From: Nonomuraea sp. MG754425
GTDB taxonomy: Bacteria; Actinomycetota; Actinomycetes; Streptosporangiales; Streptosporangiaceae
Length of the DNA: 38,769 bases
NCBI RefSeq assembly: GCF_021699195.1
Contig: NZ_SSXE01000005.1
Span: 1-38,769 of the forward strand
Reading direction: 5' to 3'
The stretch's first letter is position 1; each line of letters begins with the position of its first letter. A program made the translations under genes and the position numbers. Positions 30,017-37,841 of the stretch are shown one piece after another. Below the pieces are notes generated by a model. It searched no databases. It was not told the origin of the DNA and saw only the letters and a program-made list of their open reading frames with translations.

Positions 30017-31098
30017 TGGCCGCCATCACCGAGATCCCCATCGGCCTTGACGGCTGGGCCGCCGCCGCGAAAGTAGCAGCCACCGCCGAGCAGCCCGAGG
30101 TTGCCACCTGCCCCGGTTGCGGCTTCGACCGCAAGGTCAACCAGACCGGCACCATCCGCAAGCACAAGGCAGCCAAGGGCGACGTTCTCCCGTGTACTGG
30201 CTCCGGCGCGCCGGTCGGGCTCGCCCGCATCCCCACGAGATCACAGCGCGGCTACTACCGCGACCGTGAAACCGGCGAGCAGCTTCCCGCCGTCACGTCG
30301 CTGCTGAACAAGGGCATGTCCAAGGAAGCGATCAGCTTCTGGTCGGCGAAGGTCGTGGCTGAGACCGCGATGGACAACGTGGGCGAGATGCTCCGGGCCT
30401 CCCGTACACCCGAGGACCGGGAGGAGTTCATCAAGTGGCTCAAGCAGGAGCCACTCCGCCGCCGTGATGACCGGGGCGACATCGGCCGAGCCGTGCACCG
30501 GCTCATCGAGGCCCACATCCTCAGCGAGCCGGCTCCGGCCCACATCGCCGCCAACCCGGAGTTCCGGCCGTACCTGGCGCACTTCGCCGAATGCGTCGAG
30601 GTGTGGCAGCTCAACTTCATCGCCTCGGAGATGGTGGTCGCCCACTACGAGGACGAGTACGCGGGCACGCTCGACTACCTGTTCAGGTCGCCACTCGTCG
30701 CTGCCGTCGTTGGGCTTCCGGCCGACACCATCTTCGCGGGCGACACCAAGACTGGTGGCGAGCTGGACCGGATCACGTTCTCTGGTCACCGTCACGGTGT
30801 CTACCCGAGCGCGGGCGCGCAGATGGCCGCCTACAGGGCCGCGCCATGGGGCTGGCTCCGCGACGGCACGAAGATCCGCCTCCCGGAGCGGGCGCCCATC
30901 GGTGTCATCATGCATCTCCGCCCCGAGGGCTGGCGGCTGTACCCGGCCCGCTGCGGCGACGACATGTATGCCACATTCCGGCACGCCAAGGCCATGGCCG
31001 AGTTCGAGACTCGCCACTCCAAGAACGTCATCGGCGAGGCCCTGACCCTCCCCGACCCCACCACCAGCGCCACGACCAGCAGGAAGGCAGTTGCCTAG
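30016..31098 (+). CDS. PD-(D/E)XK exonuclease (Cas4/RecB/phage type)
   Basis: 360 residues. A CPGC...H...C zinc-like segment (32-60) precedes the nuclease fold: GDIGRAVHRLIEAHI (motif I helix, H161), SEMVVAHYEDEYAGTLD (E205, D220), AGDTKTGG (D243 and K245 of the DxK core) and QMAAYRAAPWG (motif IV Q269, Y273). These match the exonucleases of phage recombination systems and Cas4-like proteins. It likely resects DNA ends for annealing or repair in the element. No CRISPR array is present, so an adaptation role is not supported. It stands ahead of the Gp3-like factor and RuvC-like genes. Confidence 0.85.
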   Translation: MAAITEIPIGLDGWAAAAKVAATAEQPEVATCPGCGFDRKVNQTGTIRKHKAAKGDVLPCTGSGAPVGLARIPTRSQRGYYRDRETGEQLPAVTSLLNKGMSKEAISFWSAKVVAETAMDNVGEMLRASRTPEDREEFIKWLKQEPLRRRDDRGDIGRAVHRLIEAHILSEPAPAHIAANPEFRPYLAHFAECVEVWQLNFIASEMVVAHYEDEYAGTLDYLFRSPLVAAVVGLPADTIFAGDTKTGGELDRITFSGHRHGVYPSAGAQMAAYRAAPWGWLRDGTKIRLPERAPIGVIMHLRPEGWRLYPARCGDDMYATFRHAKAMAEFETRHSKNVIGEALTLPDPTTSATTSRKAVA

Positions 31099-31100
31099 CC

Positions 31101-31460
31101 ATGACCACCACCATTGACCTAGACACGATCCGCGCCCACGTGGAACGCGGCGCCGCGGTCATGGACGCGCAGAGGCCCGGGTGGGCCGAGCTGATCGACA
31201 AGGACACGTTCAACATCGGCGACTGCGCGGCGTGCGTGCTCGGCCAGTCCTACGAGAACGACACCGCCTACGACGAGGGGTTCGACAACCCATTCGAGGC
31301 GGGCGCCTTCGAGTTGTTCGGCGACGCCTACGGCTTCGACAACAACGCCCCCGTCCTGATCGAGCACGGGTTCTCCGCGCCGGCGGGCGCCGAAGAGGTG
31401 TTCGCGGCGCTCGACGACGAATGGCTGCGGGTCATCAACGAGAGAAGGACGGTCCGATGA
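31101..31460 (+). CDS. Unknown acidic protein with DCAACVLGQ motif
   Basis: 119 residues starting 2 bases after the exonuclease stop. FNIGDCAACVLGQSYENDTAY and GFDNPFEAGAFELFGDAYGFD form a compact motif of an unnamed phage family. It is very acidic, which would suit a DNA-mimic or inhibitor, but nothing specific proves this. It ends in an ATGA overlap with the Gp3-like gene. Confidence 0.65.
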   Translation: MTTTIDLDTIRAHVERGAAVMDAQRPGWAELIDKDTFNIGDCAACVLGQSYENDTAYDEGFDNPFEAGAFELFGDAYGFDNNAPVLIEHGFSAPAGAEEVFAALDDEWLRVINERRTVR

Positions 31461-33142
31461 CACTCATGGACGAGGATGGCCTGATCCTGGACCTCCAGCA
31501 CCGCAACCGCACCCTCGGCAAGATCCGGTCCGGCACCTACGGCGTGAACCCCGCCACAGGCAAGAGCAGCCCCCAGCGGTCCGAGACGTTCATCGTCACC
31601 AGCGACTTCCAGCACTTCGTGCAGTCGGCCGAGGACACCTACGGCGGAATCATGGAGGAGTGGCAGCCGCAAGGCAACGGCGCCGCCCAGTGGCGGGTTG
31701 TCACGGACGAGGTCGCGCTTGACGCGATCCTGCCGCCTGGCCCCAAGTCGCCGTTGAGCCAGGCGTACGAGAAGTGGACCCGGGGCGGTATCCAGCGCCG
31801 CTGCAACGGTGTGCTGGAGCGCAAGTCTGGCCAGCCGTGCCTGTGCAAGCAGCAGTACGGAGAGGACAGTTGGTGGGAGCGCGCCCCTGTTGGCCAGGCA
31901 TGCAAGGTCACGACCCGCCTGAACGTGATCCTCCCAGACGTGCCGGATATCGGGGTGTGGCTGTTCGAGACGCACTCCTACCACGCGGCACTGGAACTGC
32001 CCGCGCACGTGGCCACGATGCGGCGCATCTTCGGCACCGAGATCCCCATCCCGATCCGGCTGTTCCTCACCCAGCGGCGCGTCACCCGCAACGGTGAGAC
32101 GAAGCACTTCCCCGTCCCCGCGATCGAGCTGCGCGGACTCACCGCCGGTCAGGCGATGGCCGCCCTCCTGCCGGGCGCGGCCGGACAGCAGGCCATGGCT
32201 GCCGCACAAGGCCAGCAGGCGCTTGAGGCTGGGCCGCCCCCGAACTATCTGGTCGAGATCGAGCAGGCCCGCACCCGCAACGAGGTCGTGGCTATCTGGC
32301 GCCAGGCCAAGCAGTCTCCGTCCACGACCGTGTCGGGCAAGGAGATCGAGGTCGCGGCCAAGGCCCGCGTGCAAGCGATCGATCAGGCCAGCCAGGCATG
32401 GCAGGCCCTCGTTGAGGTGTGGACGGGCACGCTTCCCGAACTGGAGGAGGCGTTCCGGGCGGCGAACGACGGACTGGACCCGCAGGCCGCGTCCGCTGAT
32501 CAACTGAGGGCATTCTGCGCCTCCGTCGAGGCAGAGGCCCCGCAGACTCCGCCCGCAGCGTCGGAACCTGCTGGTGCCGCAGCGGAGGAGCCGGTAGAGG
32601 CGGACATCGTGCCGGACAAGCCGGAACGCCAGATGGACCCGGCGCCTGCCCCTCCTGCGCCAGCACAGTCCGCTCCCGAGCAGCCACAGGGGCGGCCAGT
32701 GGGTGCCGCCAACCGGCAGACGCTCACCAAACTGAACACCCTGTTCGGGGAAGCGGGCATCAGCGGCGACGCCCGTTTCCTGTGGCTGCTGAACACCTGC
32801 AACGTCAAGGTGACCTCGACCGCCCAGCTCACCGCAGCGAAGGCCGACGAGGCCATCGCCAAGCTCGAACCCGAGACGCAGGCCCACCGCGAAGACCTCA
32901 AGATGCGGGTCTGGCAGGTCTGGTCCGACCTGGGCGGCACTCGTGACGAGCTGACCCCCGCCGTGTGCCTGTGGGTCAACACCAACACCAAGCGCCGCAG
33001 CAAGCAGCCCGTGACCAGGCTGGACGAGGTGTCGAACGTCCATCTGGACGCCTTCCTCAACGCGCTCAGCGCGGACCCCGGCAAGGGCCAGATCACGCCG
33101 GACGCTTACCGGCAGGCCGTCGCCGCGCAGAACGCCTCCTAA
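31457..33142 (+). CDS. Gp3-like recombination directionality factor family protein
   Basis: 561 residues. The N-terminal 230 residues fit the phage phiC31/phiBT1 gp3-like family: LGKIRSGTYGVNPATGKSSP, SETFIVTSDFQHFV, GGIMEEWQP, QWRVVTDEV, RRCNGVLERKSGQPCLC, TTRLNVILPDVPDIGVWLFE and HSYHAALELP with a Cys set. A Pro/Ala/Glu linker (about 390-455) joins a helical C-domain (LTKLNTLFGEAGISGDARFL) of the kind that ends recombinase-associated proteins. Gp3 switches a serine integrase from integration to excision. No integrase lies in the window, so one would be expected elsewhere in the element. Confidence 0.65.
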   Translation: MTLMDEDGLILDLQHRNRTLGKIRSGTYGVNPATGKSSPQRSETFIVTSDFQHFVQSAEDTYGGIMEEWQPQGNGAAQWRVVTDEVALDAILPPGPKSPLSQAYEKWTRGGIQRRCNGVLERKSGQPCLCKQQYGEDSWWERAPVGQACKVTTRLNVILPDVPDIGVWLFETHSYHAALELPAHVATMRRIFGTEIPIPIRLFLTQRRVTRNGETKHFPVPAIELRGLTAGQAMAALLPGAAGQQAMAAAQGQQALEAGPPPNYLVEIEQARTRNEVVAIWRQAKQSPSTTVSGKEIEVAAKARVQAIDQASQAWQALVEVWTGTLPELEEAFRAANDGLDPQAASADQLRAFCASVEAEAPQTPPAASEPAGAAAEEPVEADIVPDKPERQMDPAPAPPAPAQSAPEQPQGRPVGAANRQTLTKLNTLFGEAGISGDARFLWLLNTCNVKVTSTAQLTAAKADEAIAKLEPETQAHREDLKMRVWQVWSDLGGTRDELTPAVCLWVNTNTKRRSKQPVTRLDEVSNVHLDAFLNALSADPGKGQITPDAYRQAVAAQNAS

Positions 33143-33144
33143 AG

Positions 33145-33197
33145 CCCCGGCCGGGCGCCCTGAGCACGTACGAGGCGGGGGCGCTCGGCCGGCTCCA
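33145..33197 (+). terminator. Imperfect hairpin after the Gp3-like gene
   Basis: The segment near 33148-33163 (CCGGCCGGGCGCCC) pairs imperfectly with 33178-33197 (GGGGGCGCTCGGCCGG). It begins 3 bases after the stop and precedes CACCCCCCAACCCC and the next ribosome site. Attenuator or terminator. Confidence 0.4.
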
Positions 33198-33228
33198 ACA
33201 CCCCCCAACCCCTGAGAAAGGACACGAG

Positions 33229-33693
33229 ATGTCGATCGACACTCTCGCCGACCACACCGAGCAGCCCCGCATCCTCGACGCCACCACACCTGCCGTCCGC
33301 TCCTATCTCCAGCAGGGCATCGAGCAGGTGAGCGGCTCCATCACGGTCGCCGAGCAGCGCCTCAACGAACTCGACCGCCGCCGCGCCGACGTGGACCGGC
33401 AGTTCGCTGAGGCCCGAGCCGACACGGAGAAGCACCTCGCGGGCCTGATGGCCAGCCGGACGCAACTGGTCGCGTTCCTCGGCGGCGAGGAGCAGATGAA
33501 GGCCGTCACCGACGAGCCGCCCACGTTCGTGTGCCCATGCGGCCGGATCGCGGTCGTGGACCAGGCGCGCGGCCCTGTCCATGACGCGAACGGCACGCAC
33601 GTGCCCGCCGGGGAGGAGTGCCGGATGCCGATCCTCGGCGACGTGACCGGTCTGCTGAACCGGGCCGCCGGCGAGGAGGGTCCGGCCGCGTGA
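33229..33693 (+). CDS. Coiled-coil protein with CPCG knuckle
   Basis: 154 residues after GAAAGGA. Residues about 30-85 form a charged coiled coil (VAEQRLNELDRRRADVDRQF), followed by FVCPCGRIAVVDQ and a late EECRM that may complete a zinc site. No family match. It is coupled to the next gene by GTGA. Confidence 0.65.
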   Translation: MSIDTLADHTEQPRILDATTPAVRSYLQQGIEQVSGSITVAEQRLNELDRRRADVDRQFAEARADTEKHLAGLMASRTQLVAFLGGEEQMKAVTDEPPTFVCPCGRIAVVDQARGPVHDANGTHVPAGEECRMPILGDVTGLLNRAAGEEGPAA

Positions 33694-33917
33694 ACATGCT
33701 GACTGCCCCCGCCGCGGCGGCGATCGACTCCAGTTGGAAGTCCGGCCCGTTCTGGCTCGTGTTCGTCAACGGCGTCGCGCTCGATCCGGAGCACCCGCTG
33801 CCGCTCCTCGGTGCGGCGGCGGCGTTCGTGAAGGCCGGACTCGACCACCCCGGCCAGGAGATCGGCATCGCCCCGTGTACGTCCGAGGACCTGGCCAACG
33901 CAGGAATCATCAACTGA
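33690..33917 (+). CDS. 75-residue unknown protein
   Basis: GTG 33690 overlaps the previous stop. A small alpha/beta protein (SGPFWLVFVNGVALDPEHPL, LGAAAAFVKAGLDHPGQEIG) with no named family. Its coupling and natural composition support it. Confidence 0.6.
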   Translation: MNMLTAPAAAAIDSSWKSGPFWLVFVNGVALDPEHPLPLLGAAAAFVKAGLDHPGQEIGIAPCTSEDLANAGIIN

Positions 33918-33928
33918 GGGAACCAAAC

Positions 33929-34306
33929 ATGACCGTCACCATCACCCCCGGCACGATCCGCCCGGCCGCCACCGCCGTCCTGCACCGCGACGGCTGGATC
34001 CAGGGCAACTACACCAGCGACCGACGCGGTAGGACCGGCTGCTGCCTGGTCGAAGCGATCGGCCGTGGCACGGGGCTCCCGCCGCTCGCCCTGGCCCGCA
34101 AGAAGCCCCGCCACGGCGACGCCGACTTCATCGCCAAGTGGGACGCGGCGCACAACCTCATGGACGAGATCGCCACCAGCCTGGGCCGCAACCCCGAGGA
34201 CGACGAGCTCAGCCCGAAGTGGTGGCTGACGAACTGGAACGATCGCAAGGGTCGCACCCTCGACCAGGTCCTGGAAGCGCTGGAGCCCGCCCAGGAGAAC
34301 GCGTGA
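33929..34306 (+). CDS. DUF6197-like protein
   Basis: 125 residues after GAGGGAACC. The layout is that of DUF6197: an N-terminal DGWIQGNYTSDRRGRTGCCL (tryptophan, Gly-rich turn, Cys pair followed by VEAIG), a helical middle and the closing WNDRKGRTLDQVLEALEPA. The family is widespread in actinobacteria and their phages and has no known function. It shares four bases with the membrane-protein gene that follows. Confidence 0.6.
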   Translation: MTVTITPGTIRPAATAVLHRDGWIQGNYTSDRRGRTGCCLVEAIGRGTGLPPLALARKKPRHGDADFIAKWDAAHNLMDEIATSLGRNPEDDELSPKWWLTNWNDRKGRTLDQVLEALEPAQENA

Positions 34307-34659
34307 GGGTCACCATATGGCAGCTCGCCGTCGTCGCTGGCGTCATGCTGGCGATGACGGCGCTGTCGTTCATCAACGCGGGCCTGTTCGCGTTCATCGC
34401 CGCCCTGCTCGCATGGTTCGCCGGCGCCGGGCTCGGCATCCTCGTCGGTGCGGAGGGCGGCCGACGCGACAACGCCGCTCAGGTCCGGCGGCTGGAGGAG
34501 TCGTACGCCAGCGCCCAACAGGTCGCCCACGCCTCGCTCATCGCCCAAGCAACGGCGAAGGGCAAGCTGGCCCAGGCAGAGGAGAACCTGCGGCGAGCCG
34601 ACGCCGAGCGGCTCGCCCTGCGCGCCCAGCTCGAAGCCGAGCAGGCGGTGCAGCCGTGA
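34303..34659 (+). CDS. Membrane protein with cytosolic coiled coil
   Basis: 118 residues from GTG 34303. Two hydrophobic segments (QLAVVAGVMLAMTALSFINA and LFAFIAALLAWFAGAGLGIL) are followed by a long charged coil to the end (VRRLEESYASAQQVAHASLI, AQAEENLRRADAERLAL). The shape, two membrane helices plus a coil, resembles phage spanin-like or transfer-associated proteins, but no motif decides. It is GTGA-coupled on both sides to small genes, one of them also a membrane protein. Confidence 0.65.
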   Translation: MRVTIWQLAVVAGVMLAMTALSFINAGLFAFIAALLAWFAGAGLGILVGAEGGRRDNAAQVRRLEESYASAQQVAHASLIAQATAKGKLAQAEENLRRADAERLALRAQLEAEQAVQP

Positions 34660-34871
34660 TCGACCTGCTGTGGACCGCGTGGGGAGTGGTCTGCAACATC
34701 GCCACTGTGATCGGGTTCGCCTCCATCGCGGTTGTCGTCGGCGCCCTGCTCGCGCACAGCCACGCGGTACACCGAGCTGCCGCCGCCCAGCGGGCCAACG
34801 AGCAGCAATGGCGTGACTTCGCCCACCGCGGCCTACACACGATCGACACCCCGCGAGACTCGAAGGAGTAG
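34656..34871 (+). CDS. 71-residue single-pass membrane protein
   Basis: GTG 34656 overlaps the previous stop. One hydrophobic helix (VVCNIATVIGFASIAVVVGA) near the N-terminus and a His/Arg-rich tail. Together with 34303-34659 it forms a membrane pair inside an otherwise cytosolic DNA-metabolism array; they may form one complex at the membrane. Confidence 0.6.
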   Translation: MIDLLWTAWGVVCNIATVIGFASIAVVVGALLAHSHAVHRAAAAQRANEQQWRDFAHRGLHTIDTPRDSKE

Positions 34872-34873
34872 TA

Positions 34874-35449
34874 GTGACCATCACGTCGCCAGCCGGGCAG
34901 CCACCGCGGGTGTCCGGGCTCGACCAGGCCGCCGAGAAGACCGGTCTGGCCCTACCGGACGGCACCACCCGTCTCATCACCGCGCCCAAGGTCAGGGTGA
35001 AGAAGGGGGAGAGGCGGACGTTCGCCGACAACATGCGGCGGATGGACCACGTCGATGCCGAGTGCATGCGCCTGATCCTCGCCGCGGGCGTGGAAGCGAT
35101 CGGGATCGAGGACTACGCCTTCCAGAAGCGTTCGTCGGGGACGCACCGGCTCGCCGAGATCGGCGGGGCGGTGCGTCTCGCCTGCTGGAGGGCCGGGGTC
35201 GCCATCGCGGTCATTAACGTCAAGCACCTGAAGATGTACGCCACCGGCGACGGCGACGCCTCCAAGCTCCATATGGGCGCCGCGGCCTTCCAGTTCGCGG
35301 GCACCGTGTTCGCCAGCGAGGACGAGTGCGACGCGGCCTGGGCGCGCTGGCTCATCCTCGACCTCCTCGGCCACCCCGAGGTCCATGTCCCGGCCGAGCA
35401 CCGCCACGTGCTCACCCACATCACCATGCACAGGAAGGAAGCAGCGTGA
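34874..35449 (+). CDS. RuvC-like Holliday-junction resolvase
   Basis: 191 residues, GTG start 2 bases after the preceding stop. GLDQAAEKTGLALPDG supplies the first Asp (D17) of the RNase-H-like fold, GIEDYAFQKRSSG the Glu (E79), RLAEIGGAVRLACWRAG the following helix, and VKHLKMYATGDGDASK the conserved Lys/Gly stretch. The acidic pair near D150/D153 would finish the active site. These are typical of phage and bacterial RuvC enzymes that cut four-way DNA junctions. With the exonuclease and the Gp3-like factor it forms a recombination set. Confidence 0.8.
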   Translation: MTITSPAGQPPRVSGLDQAAEKTGLALPDGTTRLITAPKVRVKKGERRTFADNMRRMDHVDAECMRLILAAGVEAIGIEDYAFQKRSSGTHRLAEIGGAVRLACWRAGVAIAVINVKHLKMYATGDGDASKLHMGAAAFQFAGTVFASEDECDAAWARWLILDLLGHPEVHVPAEHRHVLTHITMHRKEAA

Positions 35450-35664
35450 AGACGCCATCCGACGTCGCAGACGAGCGACGTTGGCGGAACCGCCAGCGAC
35501 CCAATATGCCTGACCGGCCCCGCGCCGCCATTTGGAACGCCGACCGCATCCGGCCGGTCGCGGTCGTCGAGGGCCACAACCTCACCGCCGCCGACATCGA
35601 CGCCGCCCGGCGGCTGGCTGGCCACCCGAACATCCACCACCGCCACACCACCTTCCAGGAGTAG
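35446..35664 (+). CDS. 72-residue unknown protein spanning a palindrome copy
   Basis: GTG 35446 overlaps the resolvase stop and has a strong AGGAAGGA site, so it is preferred over ATG 35506, which has none. In this reading palindrome copy 8 (35480-35497) lies inside the coding region as RRWRNRQ. The rest (AAIWNADRIRPVAVVEGHNL) is a small soluble domain with a His-rich end (HPNIHHRHTTF). No family match. Confidence 0.5.
   Translation: MKTPSDVADERRWRNRQRPNMPDRPRAAIWNADRIRPVAVVEGHNLTAADIDAARRLAGHPNIHHRHTTFQE
35480..35497. repeat. Dispersed 18-bp palindrome, copy 8 (GTTGGCGGAACCGCCAGC)
   Basis: One mismatch in the right arm compared with copies 3 and 6. It overlaps the N-terminal codons of a small gene and may be a decaying copy. 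Confidence 0.7.
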
Positions 35665-35667
35665 GAG

Positions 35668-35982
35668 ATGACCACCACATCTGCGGCGGCCGTCCTCACC
35701 AGAGAACTGGCCCGCCACCCCGACCCCACCGCGCGCAGACTCCTGCGGGCGCTACGTACGGCCGGGTTCGAGGTCAAGCCCGCGGCCCGCGGCCCAGCAT
35801 GGATGCCGACCACACCCGACGCGTACGCGCTCGTCAAGCAGGCCGCTGACCTGGACGTCGCGGGCCTGAACCGGCACGAGATCGCGGGCCGGATGAGCAA
35901 GGACAAGCGGACCATCGACCGCTACCTGGCCGCCGCCCGCGAGATGACCCTCCTCGCCCCGACCGCGCCGGAGCAGCCGTGA
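35668..35982 (+). CDS. Helix-turn-helix small protein
   Basis: 104 residues after CCAGGAGTAGGAG. The last third is an HTH (LNRHEIAGRMSKDKRTIDRY) in the style of sigma-70 region 4 or Rep-associated HTHs. The N-half has two helices and a Pro-rich linker. It overlaps the WhiB-like gene by four bases, so the two regulators are made together. Confidence 0.65.
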   Translation: MTTTSAAAVLTRELARHPDPTARRLLRALRTAGFEVKPAARGPAWMPTTPDAYALVKQAADLDVAGLNRHEIAGRMSKDKRTIDRYLAAAREMTLLAPTAPEQP

Positions 35983-36344
35983 TGAGCCCCTACCGCCCCT
36001 CGCGTGAGCTGCGCCTGATCGGCTCCATCGACGTCCCGCAGGAACCGGAGTGGTTCCGGCGCGGAGCCTGCTACCGGATCGGGCACGAACTGTTCTTCGG
36101 CCCGTCCTCGGACGGCGGGCACCGGGAGACGCCGCGAGAGAAGGAGGAACGCGAGAACCGCGCCCGCGCCCTCTGCGACGAGTGCCCCGTCCTCGCCCAG
36201 TGCAAGGACTACGCGACCAGCTTCTCGAACGGCCTTCAGGTCGGCGTCTGGCACGGCGGCAACGACCACCAGCGGAAGCTCGACCGGCGCAAGGAACAAC
36301 GCCGAACTGCTGACCAGAGCAGGCGGGAGAGGCAGACATCGTGA
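35979..36344 (+). CDS. WhiB-family Fe-S regulator
   Basis: 121 residues from GTG 35979 (ATG follows). C31 (GACYRIG) and C66-x2-C69-x5-C75 (LCDECPVLAQC) are the four ligands of the WhiB [4Fe-4S] cluster, preceded by the FF block. The G[VI]WGG turn is replaced by GVWHGG, an inserted histidine. The C-terminus is basic (RKLDRRKEQRRT), as needed to bind DNA with the primary sigma factor. WhiB proteins occur only in actinobacteria and their phages and plasmids. It probably modulates transcription of host or element genes in response to redox state. Confidence 0.85.
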   Translation: MMSPYRPSRELRLIGSIDVPQEPEWFRRGACYRIGHELFFGPSSDGGHRETPREKEERENRARALCDECPVLAQCKDYATSFSNGLQVGVWHGGNDHQRKLDRRKEQRRTADQSRRERQTS

Positions 36345-36661
36345 GCGCCCAAGCCGACCACCAACGGCAGGCGATCATCGAAGCCGTCGAGGTCCTGACC
36401 AAACGCCTCATCGAATGGGCCGCCACCCAGCCCTCCCAGCGCGAGCCCGCCGACATATTCGCCCGCCGCTTCATCACCGACATGAACGGGCGCGGCTGGC
36501 GACTCACTCCCGCCGGCCGTGCCAACCCGCTCGCGCGTAGGCCGCCGCCAGACGACCCCACCGCAGTGACCCAGCGGGGCGCCGCGCTCGCCTATGCCGA
36601 GCTCGCGAAGGTCATGGAGAAGCGAGCCGGTATCAACCAGGACGAGGGAGACGAAGCATGA
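36341..36661 (+). CDS. 106-residue unknown protein
   Basis: GTG 36341 overlaps the WhiB-like stop. Helical N-half (RQAIIEAVEVLTKRLIEWAA), then RFITDMNGRGWRLTP, a Pro/Arg linker and a final helix. No family match. Coupled on both sides. Confidence 0.6.
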   Translation: MSAQADHQRQAIIEAVEVLTKRLIEWAATQPSQREPADIFARRFITDMNGRGWRLTPAGRANPLARRPPPDDPTAVTQRGAALAYAELAKVMEKRAGINQDEGDEA

Positions 36662-37191
36662 GCCCGGCCCGGCCCGCGCATGAGCAGCCCGGCGCCATCC
36701 CCGCCCGCGTACCGTTCGACGAGTACGGCAACCTTCTCCCCAGCACCGCCAGCGTGCACCTGGACCGGATCGAGTGGCGGCCCTCGAAGCCGTTCACGCG
36801 GGCGCTCCAGCTTCACGACACGCACGGGCTCCGAGGCATCACGCGGCCGATCACGTGGAAGGACCCGCACGGCCCCGCCACGTTCCCGATGTTCCCGGAC
36901 GACCTGGCCCGCACGGTCAAGAGCACGATCATCGACCACGGGCTCGTCATCGGCGCGACCTGGGTACCGCTCGTCCGCCGCGACCGGTACGGCATCGCCC
37001 TCAAGAGCTTCCATGAGCAGGAAGACGCCGCCCCCGAGGCCGCGCCGGCGAGCCCGGCCGAGGAGGCCGCGGCCCGCTTCATCGACCGTGAGCACGCCGT
37101 CCGGCTCGTGCTCGCCACCTTTGCCATGGGCCGTGAGGAGGGCCTGCCGCCGGACCTGACCAACCTGATTCGCCATATCAGAGAGGACTAA
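36658..37191 (+). CDS. 177-residue unknown protein
   Basis: ATGA-coupled to the previous gene. A mixed alpha/beta N-domain (VHLDRIEWRPSKPFTRALQL, GITRPITWKDPHGPATFPMF) is joined by an Ala/Pro/Glu linker to a helical end (RLVLATFAMGREEGLPPDLT). No family match. It belongs to the last coupled run before the right edge. Confidence 0.6.
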   Translation: MSPARPAHEQPGAIPARVPFDEYGNLLPSTASVHLDRIEWRPSKPFTRALQLHDTHGLRGITRPITWKDPHGPATFPMFPDDLARTVKSTIIDHGLVIGATWVPLVRRDRYGIALKSFHEQEDAAPEAAPASPAEEAAARFIDREHAVRLVLATFAMGREEGLPPDLTNLIRHIRED

Positions 37192-37196
37192 CCAGC

Positions 37197-37841
37197 ATGA
37201 CCAGCAATCCCACCACCACGCGCCTGCCCCAGCTTGGGCAGGCCGTCGCCCGGCTGCTCGACGCCATCGCCACCAGCGCCGACTACCAGCGGTACGGCCA
37301 CGTCATCTACGCCACCACCAAGCAGGGCGGCCGATGGGTGAACGACGACGGCCACCACTGTGGCGGCGGCACCCTCACCACCGCCGAATCCAACCGGCTC
37401 CTCGCCGTCGAGGTGGTCAGCCCCTCCACGAAGAAGGTCAGCCTGACCGAGGCCGGGCGCCGCTACGTCCATGTCCGGCAGGCCCGCAAGCTGCACGAGG
37501 TCCTGGAGGGCGAGCACACCACCCTCGCCGACCTCCACCAGAACCCCGACCAGCCCCACGGCCGGAACTTCACCTTCCCCGCCACGCTCATCGGCTGGAT
37601 CGAGGGGGCCAGCAAGACGAACGCGCTGTTCGCCCGGCTCACCCTGGAGCACCAGGGAGCGGCGTGCGACGCCTGGGTGACGCCCAGGGGATACGCGAAG
37701 ATCCGCAACCAGCTCACCGCGGGCGCACAGGTGCGCGTCGTTGCCCGCGGCGCTCACCGCGGGGACAGCGACGGGCGGCTCATCCTGCACCTGGTTGCCA
37801 TCCGGTTCGACATCGACGCCGCAGAGGGTGAGGTGCGATGA
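37197..37841 (+). CDS. 214-residue unknown protein with winged-helix-like N-terminus
   Basis: ATG 37197 follows AGAGGACTAACC. Residues 1-100 (LPQLGQAVARLLDAIATSAD, then GGTLTTAESNRLLAVEVVSP and a SLTEAGRRYVHV strand) suggest a winged-helix or MarR-like fold; the C-half is beta-rich (NALFARLTLEHQGAACDAWV, VRVVARGAH, RLILHLVAIRFD). A DNA-binding role is possible but no family is certain. Coupled to the next gene. Confidence 0.6.
   Translation: MTSNPTTTRLPQLGQAVARLLDAIATSADYQRYGHVIYATTKQGGRWVNDDGHHCGGGTLTTAESNRLLAVEVVSPSTKKVSLTEAGRRYVHVRQARKLHEVLEGEHTTLADLHQNPDQPHGRNFTFPATLIGWIEGASKTNALFARLTLEHQGAACDAWVTPRGYAKIRNQLTAGAQVRVVARGAHRGDSDGRLILHLVAIRFDIDAAEGEVR

Noticed and set aside
30016..31098. 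Cas4 of a CRISPR system
   Set aside because: The nuclease is of the PD-(D/E)XK type, but no repeat array, Cas1 or Cas2 is seen. A phage-type exonuclease fits the neighbours better.
31328..33289. 653-codon open frame on the minus strand
   Set aside because: Mirror of the Gp3-like gene, Arg/Leu/Gly-rich, no recognisable motifs.
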